A stretch of 64,000 bases of DNA, taken from contig NZ_JBHTMP010000005.1 in assembly GCF_042679305.1 (NCBI RefSeq), forward strand, positions 1 to 64,000, read 5' to 3'. Origin of the DNA: Micromonospora_H sonneratiae (GTDB taxonomy: Bacteria > Actinomycetota > Actinomycetes > Mycobacteriales > Micromonosporaceae). The notes below the pieces were generated by a model. The model saw nothing but the letters and a program-made list of their open reading frames with translations, did not search any database and was not told the origin of the DNA. Shown in pieces: positions 8,474 to 18,242 of the stretch. Numbering within the stretch: position 1 is the stretch's first letter; each line of letters starts with the position of its first letter. A program made the position numbers and the translations under genes.

Positions 8474-8599
8474 TCACTGTCGAAAGCAGATCCAGCAACT
8501 ATGAAGCTTCACTCTCCAGCGGAGGGTGCACTTGCGTTGAACCCCTGTCCAGGCGTTAAGCCGAACTCGTCAAACAGGTCTGGACCATCGCCCGCCGCC

Positions 8600-8996
8600 T
8601 CGTCGTTTCGGGAAGCATCGAGCGGCGACCTGCCCGGTGACGGCGTCGAGGGCGGTGAACAGATTGCGCTTGGCGCAGCTCGACAGCGTCGATCCACTTC
8701 CCGCCGGCAGTGGCGGCCTGCCCCTCGTCGTCGACCCAGAACGGACGATCCACATCAATTTCATCGATAGATTCAGAGATTCGCCTTATCCAGGTGCGGG
8801 CGGATAGATCGCCGTAGTCCGGGCCGCCCTTGCCGTCGACCAGCACGAACTGCACCGACTCGTTCGGGGCGAGCCGGCAGAACCGGGCGTTGAGGAAGCT
8901 GGTCTTGCCGTAGCCAGCAAGGCCCGACACCCCCGACACCCCCGACGAGCGGATCGTCACGCACGGCCGTCGGCGTCGCCATCGGCCAGCCAACAA
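8600..8996 (-). pseudogene. Mosaic of gene fragments: FtsK-like ATPase, HINT domain, IS630-type transposase
   Basis: One open frame joins unrelated pieces. At 8950-8800 it encodes an FtsK/TcpA-like ATPase fragment with a Walker A loop (GLAGYGKTSFLN) and QFVLVDGKGGPDYGDLSAR. At about 8755-8680 it encodes a piece of a HINT domain (PFWVDDEGQAATAGGKWIDA), nearly identical to residues near 2440 of the large RHS protein upstream. In another frame at about 8675-8600 follows NLFTALDAVTGQVAARCFPK, which resembles the DDE region of IS630 transposases. The ATPase fragment starts in a short 9-bp repeat encoding GVSGVSG. It is not a working gene. Recombination debris downstream of a polymorphic-toxin locus is the likeliest reading. 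Confidence 0.6.
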
Positions 8997-9037
8997 CCCG
9001 GATCAGCGTCAGCGGTCGCGTCGCACGAAGAGTTCAC

Positions 9038-9532
9038 TTATTCGGCATCCGGATCCACATAAGCCATAATAAGAATCGGCAAGTCTTCTGCGTCTTGATG
9101 GGCTAACCCTATCGCGAATGAGACACCATTGATCCGCCAATCCGAACCAAACAAAAGTTCCTCTATCTCAGTTTCCTCACTTACGAACTCCGCTGCGACT
9201 CTCCCGTTGAAGGCGTTGAACAAGGCGGACCGCACCTCACCGACCTTCAACGTCTCATTGACATAGTCACCCTCAACTGCAGCAACATACTGCGGATTAT
9301 CCCAATCGGGCGCCATTTCCCAGACAACAAACTCAACTGAAGCAGCGCCACGGCCGAATATCGAAGCCTCTAGGCCCGCCCGCGTCCACTCTCGCGGGAA
9401 GGGTTGTGAACTTGAGCCGGCCATCTCCCAGCCCAATAATTCAAACAACCCTGCCGCATCTTCGGGCTTGAGAGGCCGCGGGGCGCAAACGAGCTCGACG
9501 ATGGCATCTGCCAGCAGCTCAACGTTCGTCAT
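9038..9532 (-). CDS. Probable immunity protein of RHS toxin 1
   Basis: A 164-residue acidic soluble protein beginning MTNVELLADAIVELVCAPRP. The frame is open further upstream, but the ATG at 9532 is chosen. It overlaps the RHS stop codon as ATGA and gives a compact product without signal peptide. There is no family I can name. Position immediately after the toxin C-terminus, translational coupling, acidity and lower GC are all typical of immunity genes in polymorphic-toxin systems. It would bind and block the C-terminal nuclease-like domain of the RHS protein. Confidence 0.7.
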   Translation of the reverse strand: MTNVELLADAIVELVCAPRPLKPEDAAGLFELLGWEMAGSSSQPFPREWTRAGLEASIFGRGAASVEFVVWEMAPDWDNPQYVAAVEGDYVNETLKVGEVRSALFNAFNGRVAAEFVSEETEIEELLFGSDWRINGVSFAIGLAHQDAEDLPILIMAYVDPDAE

Positions 9533-12500
9533 CTTCTCCTCGATCGCATTCCGTTGTAAGGAACGTGATACACCCCGAGCGTGCCACTTGCCATCTGGCC
9601 CGGGAACCATTCCCTGAGAACGGCTCTGAAGAATGCCGCTCCTTGGATATTAGAAACAGCATATCTTACACCCCGGGCGCCAAGCGCTCGGTTCAAATCC
9701 AAGAGGGCTCGCGTTTGTTCAACAACAGCCTGCTCGTCAAATTTCTGGGACGGGTTATAGAACGAACGGTCCCACGATCCCTTACCGGTTCCGCTATGAC
9801 CAGTCCACTTAGCTTCAACGAGGAACCCGTGTGGATTCGGGCCTCCATCGGGCTTAGTGGTGCGTCCAGCGAGGTCGAACCATTCCTCGAAGTCAACTCC
9901 GGTTACCAGCTCCTGATACCGGTAACCGACTCCCTCACGCTGCTTCGGCCCAAAAGGATGGTTTCCCAGTGAGCGGCACTCATCACCGTTATTGTTGTGT
10001 ACGAGGACTGGCGTTTCGCCTGCCAGCACATGGTACGTGTGGAGGTCAGCGACGGTGAGGTTGTAGACCCGGGCGTTCTGCGCGTACGCATGAGTGCCCG
10101 TGACCTTGACCAGGCGGCCGTCCGAGGTCTTCAGCCACTGACCCCGGCGCAACTCGACAGCGTCGATCCACTTCCCGCCGACAGTGGCAGCTTGGCCGTC
10201 GTCGTCAACCCAGAACGGATGCCCATCCGTCGCCGTCAGAACCTCAGAGGTTCCGTCGGTCGTCTCCACCGCGACGTCGACCAGAGTCTTGTCCCCGTCA
10301 CCGACGATCAACGCTGTTACCGGCCTGGCCGCCCGCTCACCCGTCTCCGGATCCGCGGCAAGCACCCGATCACCGGGTTTGACCTGCTCGATCGGCTTCG
10401 ACGAACCATCGGCCATCAACACCGGGGTCCCAGCGGTGAAACTGTTGGAAACACAGTCACCCGAACCCTGCGGCTTCGTACCCATCGGATCAACCAACCC
10501 GGTCGGCTGATTGAACACGTACGCGTAAGGGTTGGTATCCCCCGACGCCAAACCGATCGAATCCTGACTGATGAACCGGCCCGACGTCGGCGAGTAGAAC
10601 CGCGACCGGTAGTAGTACAGACCCGACGGATCCTCCTCACGGCCGGTGAACCGGATCGAGTTACCACCATCATCACCAGTGACCGTGGTCGCCCCGAACG
10701 GCTGATACGTGTACTCCGCCCCCACCGCCGATCCGTCCGCCACGGCGACGGTGCTGCCCAACGCATCAGTCAACAACGACGACGACCCCGCACCCGTGGC
10801 ACGACTGAACACCTCGTCGACCCCACCGGTCAACAGGTTCGCCGACACCGTGGACCCGGTCAGCTCCTGCACCGTGTTCAACCCGTCGTACAGGTATCCG
10901 GTGGTCACACCGCCAACGTCGCGACTCGACCGACGACCCAACCCGTCATAGCCGTACGTCACCGACAGACCCGGCTTCGCGTACTGGGTCAACTGCCCAC
11001 GGGCGTCCCAACTGTAGGTCGCAGTGCCATCGGAGGTGAGATTGCCGTCCGCGTCGTACGTGTGGGCGGCCACCCCGTTGTTCACAAGCTGGCTCGCCGC
11101 ATCGTAGGTAGCCGGCCCGTACGCTGCGGGAATCTCCGCTCGGGCGTAGCTACCCCCGACGTGGATCGGCCGACCCACCTGGTCGTAGTCGTAGGTCAGG
11201 TTCCCCAACGTGGTCGCGCCCCGGCTGTAGCCGATGGAGATGAGCTGACTCGCCGAGTCGTAGCCGTAGGTCTGGGTCACCCCGGCCGGCAACGTGACGC
11301 TGGCCCGTCGGCCCAGGGTGTCGTAGGTGAGCCCGACCGTCTCGGTGCCCCGGACCACGCTCGTCAACTGGTCGGCGTTGTTGTAGCCGTACACCACCTG
11401 CGGCTGACCGGCGACCGTCATCGTGGCACGCCGGTCAGCGATGTCGTAGGTGTAGTCGACCTGGCCCTGCGGGTTGACCACCCGGGTCGTCCGGTTCAGC
11501 GCGTCCGGGGTCAGGGTCGTCGTCCCACCAGCCGAGTCGACGATCGAGGTGATCCGGTTGCCCGCGTCGTAGGAGTAGCTGACCTGGCTCTCCGCAGTGC
11601 TGCCGGACACGCCGTACTTGACCGTGATCGGACGGTCCAGTTCGTCGTAGTCGTACGTGGTCACCTTGCCCCGACCGCTGGTGGCGGACGTGAGGTTCCC
11701 GTTGCCGTCGTAGGCGTAGGTGGTGACCCGGTTGAGCGGGTCGGTCACCGTCGTCAGCCGGTCGGAGGTGTCGTAGCCGTAGACCGTGGCGTTGGTCCGT
11801 GGGTCGATCGACCTGCTGAGGTTGCCGTTCGGGTCGTACTCGAAGGTGGTGACCCGGCCGATCGGGTCCGTGACGGTCAGGACGTTGCCCGCCCCGTCGT
11901 AGGTGACCCGGGTGGTGTTGCCCTGTGGATCCGTCACCGTGATCGGGCGACCCGCCCCGTCGCTGACCACTCGGCCGGTCCGGTTGAGCGGGTCGGTGGT
12001 CGTCACCGGATCGCCCAGCACGTATCCATACGAGGTCGCGTTTCCACCGTTGTCGGTGACGTTGGTGATCTGTCCGTGCTCGTTACTGTCCACGGTGACC
12101 GCACGCGACAACGGATCGGTGATCGTACGCAGCGCGCCGTTGGCCTGATAGGTGTAGAGCGTGCTGTGGTTGAGTGGGTCGGTCACCGTACTGACCTGGT
12201 CGAACGGACCTCCGTAGGCGATCGTCGTGGTCCGGGCGCTACTCGTGCCGGCCAGTTCCGTGATGCTGGTGACGTTGCCGTACGCGTCATAGCCCAGTTC
12301 CGTACGGCGGTTGAGCGCGTCGACGTACGCCGTGGGCAGGTTGGTGTTGGCGGCCCGGGTGATCTGCACCGTCTGCGCCTTCGACGTGCCGAAGGCAGCG
12401 GTGTCGCTGGTGGTGAACCCGGCGCTGTTGAAGGTCACCCTCCGCACCTGGCCACGCGGATCGGTCAGCCTCGTCTCGATGACCCGTCCCGACGAGTCCG

Positions 12501-15500
12501 TGACGTAGGTGAACTGGTACGTCGCACCACCCGGCAGGGTCTGGGTCTGCACCCGACCGTTGGCGTCGTAGCTGTTGGTCAGGTAGACGGTGTTACGCGG
12601 ATCCTTGATCGTCTTGAGCTTGCCGGCGTCGTACGTGTACGTCGTAACGCCGCCAATGACGTTGGTGACGGTGGCCAGATGGCCGCTGGCGTGGTACGTG
12701 TACGACACCGTCCGCCCGATGTTGTCCTCGGCCTGGACGATCCGCTCGGCCGAGTCGTACGAGAACTTGATCCACTTGCCGTTCGGCGAGGTGACCTGGG
12801 TGATCGGCCCCTTGGCCCGGACGATCCCGTCGGTGTCGGGCGCGGCCGGGGCGCGCAGGATCGTGACCGTGTTGCCGAACCGGTCCCGGATGCCCTGCAA
12901 CGGCGCCTCGTCACCGAAGAGGTAGGTGGTGCCGTCGCGCAGCCGCAGGTCCCAGCCGTCACCGTTCCAGGCCAGAATGGACCCGCTGAACCTGGTCGGG
13001 GTCGGGTCGGCCTCGAACGCCGCGTTGAGGAAGTCGGCTGGTCCGGTGCTGCCCGGGGTGATCCGGTGGTAGCGGACCCGCCCGCCGTCGGGCAGCAGCA
13101 GCCAGCAGTCGACGAAGCGGTTCTCCGAGTACAGGTTGATGTCGTAGTCGGAGTTGGTCCCGATGCCGAAGCTCCGCCGGCCGACATCGCTCTGCTGGTA
13201 GGTACGCCGCACGGACAGCGGTAGCACCTCGTCGACGGTCAGGTCGGTGTGCTCGTCGAGGTAGAGCCCGGTGCCGAGATCGACCGGGTCGGCACCGCGC
13301 GCCCCGCCCCCGGGTACCGGCGCGACGGCCGGTGGCGGGTCCTGGCCGGGCGTGATGAGCATCGCCCCGGTGAACTGGTAGACCTCGGTGCCCTTGTCGG
13401 GTTCGACCCGCTGGCCGTCCGGGGTGACCGTGCCCCTGCCGTAGACGAACCACCCGCGTCCGGCCGGGTCGTAGTGCCAAAAGTCCATCTTGGACCCGGG
13501 CTTTGCCTTGGTGAAGTTCGGATAGATGACCCGGGCACCGGCCGGGAAGACGTACGCGCTGCCCGGCTGGACGGTGAAGTAGGAGGGCACCTGCGAGCGG
13601 GGCAGCGGGAACGGTGCCCGGTCCACCGGGATGGCGGTGATGCCGAGTTCGGTCACCACCTTTCCGGTGACGTCACGGACCACCGCACCGGCCGGTAGGC
13701 GTACCTCCAGGCCCGGAATGGCGGGCGTGGTGATGGAGACCTCGCGGTCGGTCGGGGAGGCGAACCGCACGGTGTGCTCGGTGTCGAGCTTCGTCATCCA
13801 GATCGAGTACGGCAGGATCGTGGTGTGCCCGGCGGTCAGGTTCACGCCGATGTCGTGCAGTCCGAAGACCCGACCGGGTGAGCTGGCGGAGGCTCCGTCG
13901 ACCCGGAGCACCCGTTGGCCGGCGGTCAGGCCGGTCAGCAGGAACTGCCCCTGCTTGTCGGTGGTCGACCGGACACCGTCGACACTGACGGTGACCCCGG
14001 GCAGTGGCTTGCCCTCCAGGGTGAGCACGCGCGCGGTCAGGGCCGTCTGCCCGGCCGGTGCCCGCAGGGCCGGCGGTGCCGGGCTGTCCGGGGCGGGCCG
14101 GTGGCTGTACCAGTCGGCACCGTTGAGGTTGGCCCGGTTCGGCAACCAGTCTTCCCCCTGGTCGGTGGCGATGGTCGCCCGACCCGGCACGATGCGGTCG
14201 GGGCTCTGCGGGGCGTCCTTGACCCGGAGCGGGACCGCTTCCTTACGGCCGGCGTTGGGGTTGGTCGGATCGCCGGTCAGCGCCTTGCTCTTCGCCGAGG
14301 GGACGGGCAGGGCAGGCAGGAACTTGTCCAGCCCGTCCGGTTGCGCCGCGAGCGCGGCCCGGGTGGTCAGCGTCGTCGCGGCGGTCCCGGTGAACGAGTA
14401 CGGCCCGATGGTGATCTCGTACGTGCCGGTCGACGGCAGCGTGGGAAGGTTCACCGTCGCCGCCCCGGCCAGGTTGGCCAGCAGGGTACCGCTGGGGCTG
14501 CGCAGCATCACGAACGGGTAGTAGGGCATCGTGACCGTGCCGTAGGTGATGGCCAGGGTCTGCCCGGTGGTGCCGGCGAAGGTGAACCGTGTGCTCTGTC
14601 CGGCCCGGTTGGCCGTCACGGTCTTCGCCGAGTTCAACGTGATGGTGCCACCGTTGATCTGCTCGGACAGGGTCAGCGTGACCGAGCCGACCCGCAGGTC
14701 GGCCGCTCCGACGATCAGCCGGTAGGTGCCGGCGGCACCCGCTGTCGCCTCGACGCTGCCGCCCTCACCGATCGTCGTGTCGAAGACCGCCTGCGCCTGG
14801 GCGTTGATCATTCGTACCTGGACCGTGGTGGCACCGAAGGTCCAGGCGGTGAATCCCAGGGAGAGCCGTTGCCCGGCGGTGGCGGTGAAGCTGGTCTCGG
14901 CGTACCGGCCGGCCGTCGCCACCGTCATCGCCCGGGTCGTACCGCCGACGGTGACCGCCCCGACGTCCACCCGCTCGGCGAGCGTGAGCTGGGTCGAGCC
15001 GGTTTCCGCGTAGGGATAGACGATCAATTGGTAGGTGCCGGCGACGGTCAGCGGACCGAGGTCCACCTGTAGGTCGTCGAGTACGTCGTCCCACAGCACC
15101 GTGCCGTCGGGTTTGACGATCATCATGCTCACGTAGTGCGGGTAGGTGTACGCCCCGAACTTCAGGCTGAGCCGTTGGCTGACCGCGCCCGTGAAGGTGA
15201 CCTTTGTGGTCTGCCCGATGCGAGGCGAGCTGACCGTCTTGGCCGTGCCGATGGTCAGTGCTCCCCCGGCGATCTCCTCCGCCAAGGTCACCGTCGCCGC
15301 GCCGGTACTGCTGTCCTCCGGGGCCAGCACCAGACGATGGTTGCCGGTCGTGTTGACGGTGAACCAGAAGGTGCTCAGTGACCAGATCCGGTAGACGGCC
15401 ACCACCGTGCCCGCCGAGTCGAGCACCTGTGCCCGTACGAGAGCCGTGCCGGCGAACGTCCAGCCGGTAAACGCGAACGACAGTCGTTGACCGGCGGTGC

Positions 15501-17481
15501 CGCTGAACGTGAGGTCGACCCCGGTGCCTGGCTGGCTGAGCGACACCGGCACGGACGCTCCGGTGGATGTGATGACGCCCGCGTCCTGCCGCTGGATCAG
15601 CCGGGCCGTAAAGGAGCCGGTACTGGAGAAGGGGCTGACCCGGATGGCGTACGTGCCGGTCACCGGTAGGTCGGCCAGGTCGAGGCGGAGGTTCGACGGG
15701 GTCGCGGAGCTGAGCACGGTCCCGTCCGGTTTGGTGACCTCGAGGTACGGCGAGTAGGCGAACGTGTAGGAGGTGAAGTCGAGGATGAGCCGCTGACCGG
15801 CAGTTCCGGCGAAGGTCATCCGCGCGTCCTGACCAGGCCGGCTCAACGTGACGGCCTTGGGTGTGCCTGCCGTGATCGCACCCGCGTCGAGCACGGTCGA
15901 CGCGGTAACCATGATCGAGCCGGTGCCGGCGTTCTCGGGACCGAACAGCAATCGGTACGTCCCGGTCTGGGTGATCTGTAGGTCCAGGTCGTCGCCCTGG
16001 ATGTTCTGGAGCGTTCGGACCGCGCCATTCGTGCTCCACAGCAGCGGGGTGCCGTTGGGTTCCTTCACCTCGGCTGTCACTCGCGAGGCGGTGAAGGTCG
16101 AGCCGGTGAAGCCGAGGCTGATCTGCTGTCCGGCGGTGGCGTCGAAGGTCAACTCCGTCTGCTGCCCGGCTCGGGTGAGGTTGACCTGTGTGCCAGCCCC
16201 GGTGAGGCTCAACGCGCCGGTGACCCGGCTGGACAGGGTGGCGGTGACCGCGCCGGTGCCGGTCGTCAGCGGGTCCAGCACGATCTGGTAGATCCCGCTG
16301 GTCGGCAGCACCGGCAGGGCGAAGCCTCCGTAAAGCGCGGACAGCAGGAAGGGCCCCTCGAACTGGTCTCGGGCGAACGTCGCACCGTACGGACCGAACC
16401 CGAGGATCTCCACGTCGGTGGTGAACGTGGAGCCGGTGAGGCCGAGGCTGAGCCGCTGTCCCTTGGTTCCGGCGAAGCGCAGCAGGGCGACCTTGCCCGA
16501 GGTGCCGATGGTCACCGTGCTGGCCGTACCGTCGATCGCCAGCATGCTCGTCGTGGCGACATCACCGGCCGCATAGGTCCTCGGTACGGCGACGAAGTCG
16601 CTGTCGCTGGTGGCGCTGCCCCCGGCGGTGGCCACGGTGATCCGCCCCGAGCCAGCTCCGTCGGGCACGGTGACGGTCAGGCTGTTCGCGGTCGCTGCGG
16701 TGACCCGGGCTCTCGTCCTGGCGAACGAGACAGTGTTGTCGGTCGGGGTGGTAGCGAATCCGGTGCCGGTGATGGTGACCGATGCGCCAGCGGCGGCGCT
16801 GGTCGGGCTGACCCCGGCAACCGTCGGCACGGGCGTCGCGGCGGCCACGGTGAAGGTCTGTCCGCTGCTCGCCGTGCCTGCCGAGGTGGTCACCGTGACC
16901 GTACCCGTGGTAGCTCCACTGGGCACGGTCACCACCAGACGGACCGTCGAAGCCTGGGTGACCGTCGCGGTCGTACCGTCGAACTTCACCGTGTTGCCGG
17001 CGGTGGTCGCCGCGAAGCCGGTGCCGTTGATGGTCACGCTGGCCCCGACCGGGGCCCGGCTCGGCGTAAGGCTGATCAACGTCAGGGCGTTCGATGCCGA
17101 GCGGGTGACGTTCAGCAGGTTGCCGCTGGCGTCGTAGTCGTACTGCGCGCTGTTACCGCCGCTGGCCGCCTGGGTGATGCCGCGTAGCTGACCGGCACCG
17201 TCGTAGGCGTAGTCAACCGGGTTCGACGGCAACGCCGCCGGGGCGGCGGGGGCTTGGAGGCCGGGCAGCGGCAGCTGGGCTGCGGTACGGGTCGCGGCCA
17301 GCCCGCCACCACCGGCTGCCACGGTGTCGTCCCAGTTGGTGCTCGCGCCCGAGCCACCGGCGGTGCTCGCGGCCTGTGCCGGCGACGACGCCGGTGCCAG
17401 CCCGAACTGGCTGGCCAGGAGCAGCGCGACGGCTGCCGTGAGGTGACGGATCAACGGTCGCGACGCGAGGGTTCGCAGCAC
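9529..17481 (-). CDS. Giant RHS polymorphic toxin with IPT domains, seven beta-repeats, HINT and REase-fold toxin
   Basis: A 2650-residue secreted protein with a GTG start after AGGAGGT. Order of parts: Sec signal peptide (1-38); a short stretch with an isolated YD-type motif; two IPT/TIG domains (about 130-295); seven beta-rich repeats of about 110 residues each carrying a TFAGTAGQRLSLGFT-like core (about 310-1080); a carboxypeptidase-regulatory-like domain (about 1170-1220); a DUF6531-like RHS start (DPVDLGTGLYLDEHTDL, about 1395); many YD repeats (about 1590-2190); the RHS core ending LYYYRSRFYSPTSGRFISQD (about 2290); a HINT autoprocessing domain (about 2350-2498, ending ETPVLVHNNNG); and a C-terminal toxin (2499-2650). 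The toxin has FDLAG followed by FLVEAKW (E2556, K2558), a PD-(D/E)xK-like pattern resembling Tox-REase-5. A role in contact-dependent competition is inferred from the family. Confidence 0.9.
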   Translation of the reverse strand: MLRTLASRPLIRHLTAAVALLLASQFGLAPASSPAQAASTAGGSGASTNWDDTVAAGGGGLAATRTAAQLPLPGLQAPAAPAALPSNPVDYAYDGAGQLRGITQAASGGNSAQYDYDASGNLLNVTRSASNALTLISLTPSRAPVGASVTINGTGFAATTAGNTVKFDGTTATVTQASTVRLVVTVPSGATTGTVTVTTSAGTASSGQTFTVAAATPVPTVAGVSPTSAAAGASVTITGTGFATTPTDNTVSFARTRARVTAATANSLTVTVPDGAGSGRITVATAGGSATSDSDFVAVPRTYAAGDVATTSMLAIDGTASTVTIGTSGKVALLRFAGTKGQRLSLGLTGSTFTTDVEILGFGPYGATFARDQFEGPFLLSALYGGFALPVLPTSGIYQIVLDPLTTGTGAVTATLSSRVTGALSLTGAGTQVNLTRAGQQTELTFDATAGQQISLGFTGSTFTASRVTAEVKEPNGTPLLWSTNGAVRTLQNIQGDDLDLQITQTGTYRLLFGPENAGTGSIMVTASTVLDAGAITAGTPKAVTLSRPGQDARMTFAGTAGQRLILDFTSYTFAYSPYLEVTKPDGTVLSSATPSNLRLDLADLPVTGTYAIRVSPFSSTGSFTARLIQRQDAGVITSTGASVPVSLSQPGTGVDLTFSGTAGQRLSFAFTGWTFAGTALVRAQVLDSAGTVVAVYRIWSLSTFWFTVNTTGNHRLVLAPEDSSTGAATVTLAEEIAGGALTIGTAKTVSSPRIGQTTKVTFTGAVSQRLSLKFGAYTYPHYVSMMIVKPDGTVLWDDVLDDLQVDLGPLTVAGTYQLIVYPYAETGSTQLTLAERVDVGAVTVGGTTRAMTVATAGRYAETSFTATAGQRLSLGFTAWTFGATTVQVRMINAQAQAVFDTTIGEGGSVEATAGAAGTYRLIVGAADLRVGSVTLTLSEQINGGTITLNSAKTVTANRAGQSTRFTFAGTTGQTLAITYGTVTMPYYPFVMLRSPSGTLLANLAGAATVNLPTLPSTGTYEITIGPYSFTGTAATTLTTRAALAAQPDGLDKFLPALPVPSAKSKALTGDPTNPNAGRKEAVPLRVKDAPQSPDRIVPGRATIATDQGEDWLPNRANLNGADWYSHRPAPDSPAPPALRAPAGQTALTARVLTLEGKPLPGVTVSVDGVRSTTDKQGQFLLTGLTAGQRVLRVDGASASSPGRVFGLHDIGVNLTAGHTTILPYSIWMTKLDTEHTVRFASPTDREVSITTPAIPGLEVRLPAGAVVRDVTGKVVTELGITAIPVDRAPFPLPRSQVPSYFTVQPGSAYVFPAGARVIYPNFTKAKPGSKMDFWHYDPAGRGWFVYGRGTVTPDGQRVEPDKGTEVYQFTGAMLITPGQDPPPAVAPVPGGGARGADPVDLGTGLYLDEHTDLTVDEVLPLSVRRTYQQSDVGRRSFGIGTNSDYDINLYSENRFVDCWLLLPDGGRVRYHRITPGSTGPADFLNAAFEADPTPTRFSGSILAWNGDGWDLRLRDGTTYLFGDEAPLQGIRDRFGNTVTILRAPAAPDTDGIVRAKGPITQVTSPNGKWIKFSYDSAERIVQAEDNIGRTVSYTYHASGHLATVTNVIGGVTTYTYDAGKLKTIKDPRNTVYLTNSYDANGRVQTQTLPGGATYQFTYVTDSSGRVIETRLTDPRGQVRRVTFNSAGFTTSDTAAFGTSKAQTVQITRAANTNLPTAYVDALNRRTELGYDAYGNVTSITELAGTSSARTTTIAYGGPFDQVSTVTDPLNHSTLYTYQANGALRTITDPLSRAVTVDSNEHGQITNVTDNGGNATSYGYVLGDPVTTTDPLNRTGRVVSDGAGRPITVTDPQGNTTRVTYDGAGNVLTVTDPIGRVTTFEYDPNGNLSRSIDPRTNATVYGYDTSDRLTTVTDPLNRVTTYAYDGNGNLTSATSGRGKVTTYDYDELDRPITVKYGVSGSTAESQVSYSYDAGNRITSIVDSAGGTTTLTPDALNRTTRVVNPQGQVDYTYDIADRRATMTVAGQPQVVYGYNNADQLTSVVRGTETVGLTYDTLGRRASVTLPAGVTQTYGYDSASQLISIGYSRGATTLGNLTYDYDQVGRPIHVGGSYARAEIPAAYGPATYDAASQLVNNGVAAHTYDADGNLTSDGTATYSWDARGQLTQYAKPGLSVTYGYDGLGRRSSRDVGGVTTGYLYDGLNTVQELTGSTVSANLLTGGVDEVFSRATGAGSSSLLTDALGSTVAVADGSAVGAEYTYQPFGATTVTGDDGGNSIRFTGREEDPSGLYYYRSRFYSPTSGRFISQDSIGLASGDTNPYAYVFNQPTGLVDPMGTKPQGSGDCVSNSFTAGTPVLMADGSSKPIEQVKPGDRVLAADPETGERAARPVTALIVGDGDKTLVDVAVETTDGTSEVLTATDGHPFWVDDDGQAATVGGKWIDAVELRRGQWLKTSDGRLVKVTGTHAYAQNARVYNLTVADLHTYHVLAGETPVLVHNNNGDECRSLGNHPFGPKQREGVGYRYQELVTGVDFEEWFDLAGRTTKPDGGPNPHGFLVEAKWTGHSGTGKGSWDRSFYNPSQKFDEQAVVEQTRALLDLNRALGARGVRYAVSNIQGAAFFRAVLREWFPGQMASGTLGVYHVPYNGMRSRRR

Positions 17482-17604
17482 GGCTGGTTACCTCCTGTTG
17501 AGGCTGTTGCGGCGCATCCGGAATGGTGCCGACGCCGCCAACCCACACCCTGCCATCGGCGTAGATGCATTTTCTATGCCATGGTCACTTTCCGGGACAG
17601 AAGC

Positions 17605-17634
17605 GGGACAGAGCGCAGTCGATGCGTCTAGGAT
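17605..17634 (+). promoter_or_regulatory. Likely promoter of the XRE regulator gene
   Basis: GGGACA (17605-17610) and TAGGAT (17629-17634) with an 18-bp spacer. The GGGACAGA element is repeated 13 bp upstream (from 17594). It lies in the 185-bp divergent region shared with the giant RHS gene. Confidence 0.5.
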
Positions 17635-17666
17635 GTGCCACGGTTCCTACCGGGGAGGGAGCAGAT

Positions 17667-18182
17667 ATGGCATTTGAGCGGCGGCGGGCGGGGAGGCAGG
17701 CAGCGGATCCCTCCCCTACGGAACCTGCCCAACAAACTCCACTGGCTGCGTTGGCCGGCGAGCTGCGCAAGTTACGTGAACGTTCTGGCATGAGCCTGCG
17801 AGAGCTCGAACGCAGCACCTTCGCCAGCGACTCCGCTCTGTCCCGCTACTTCTCCGGCCGTGGGCTACCGCCCTGGCGCGTGGTCGAGGCACTGTGCGCG
17901 CAGGCCGGCGTGGATCCCGAGAGGCTGCGCCCAGGCTGGGAGCGGGCCCAGGAGGCGAAGGTCGGGACGAAGACGAAGTCTCGTGACCGCATGGCACAGG
18001 ACGCGCATCACTTTCTCGTCCGCAGCTTCTCAGCGATCCAGATGGAGGCAAACGCCGCCGTGAATCTCGCCAAGGTCGGTGGCGGGGCCGCGCTGACCGC
18101 GCTGCTGACCATTCAGGCCGCCTGTAATGCCGCCATCCGCGATCTCCGCGCGGCCTCCGACGCAGCCACACCGCCACGTTGA
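17667..18182 (+). CDS. XRE-family helix-turn-helix protein
   Basis: A 171-residue protein. Residues 28-85 form a Cro/XRE-type helix-turn-helix: LAGELRKLRERSGMSLRELE, then SDSALSRYFSGRGLPPWRVV as the recognition-helix region. The C-terminal half is helical and contains FSAIQMEANAAVNLAKVGGG, which may be a dimerisation or sensing part. The ATG at 17667 is chosen because it follows GGGAGGGAG at good spacing; the frame is open further upstream. It is transcribed divergently from the giant RHS gene and converges on the LtrA gene. Control of the toxin locus is possible but not shown. Confidence 0.82.
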   Translation: MAFERRRAGRQAADPSPTEPAQQTPLAALAGELRKLRERSGMSLRELERSTFASDSALSRYFSGRGLPPWRVVEALCAQAGVDPERLRPGWERAQEAKVGTKTKSRDRMAQDAHHFLVRSFSAIQMEANAAVNLAKVGGGAALTALLTIQAACNAAIRDLRAASDAATPPR

Positions 18183-18221
18183 CGCACTGCCACGCTCACG
18201 CACCGCCGCTGTGGTAGCGGA

Positions 18222-18242
18222 GACACTGGACCGGTCAGTGTC
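18222..18242. terminator. Possible terminator between converging genes
   Basis: GACACTG (18222-18228) pairs with CAGTGTC (18236-18242) around a 7-base loop. It lies between the XRE gene and the LtrA gene and overlaps the last codons of the latter. The stem is short and there is no U-tract. Confidence 0.35.

Noticed and set aside
9680..9712. GGTTCAAATCC resembling a tRNA T-loop
   Set aside because: It lies inside the RHS 1 toxin coding region and has no acceptor stem, D-arm or anticodon arm around it.
9997..13224. A 1075-codon plus-strand open frame
   Set aside because: It is exactly opposite the RHS 1 gene, rich in Arg/Val/Gly, and has no domain. The same applies to plus-strand frames at 21934-25971 (opposite DUF418/leuS) and 44070-49631 (opposite RHS 2). 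They are GC-driven shadows.
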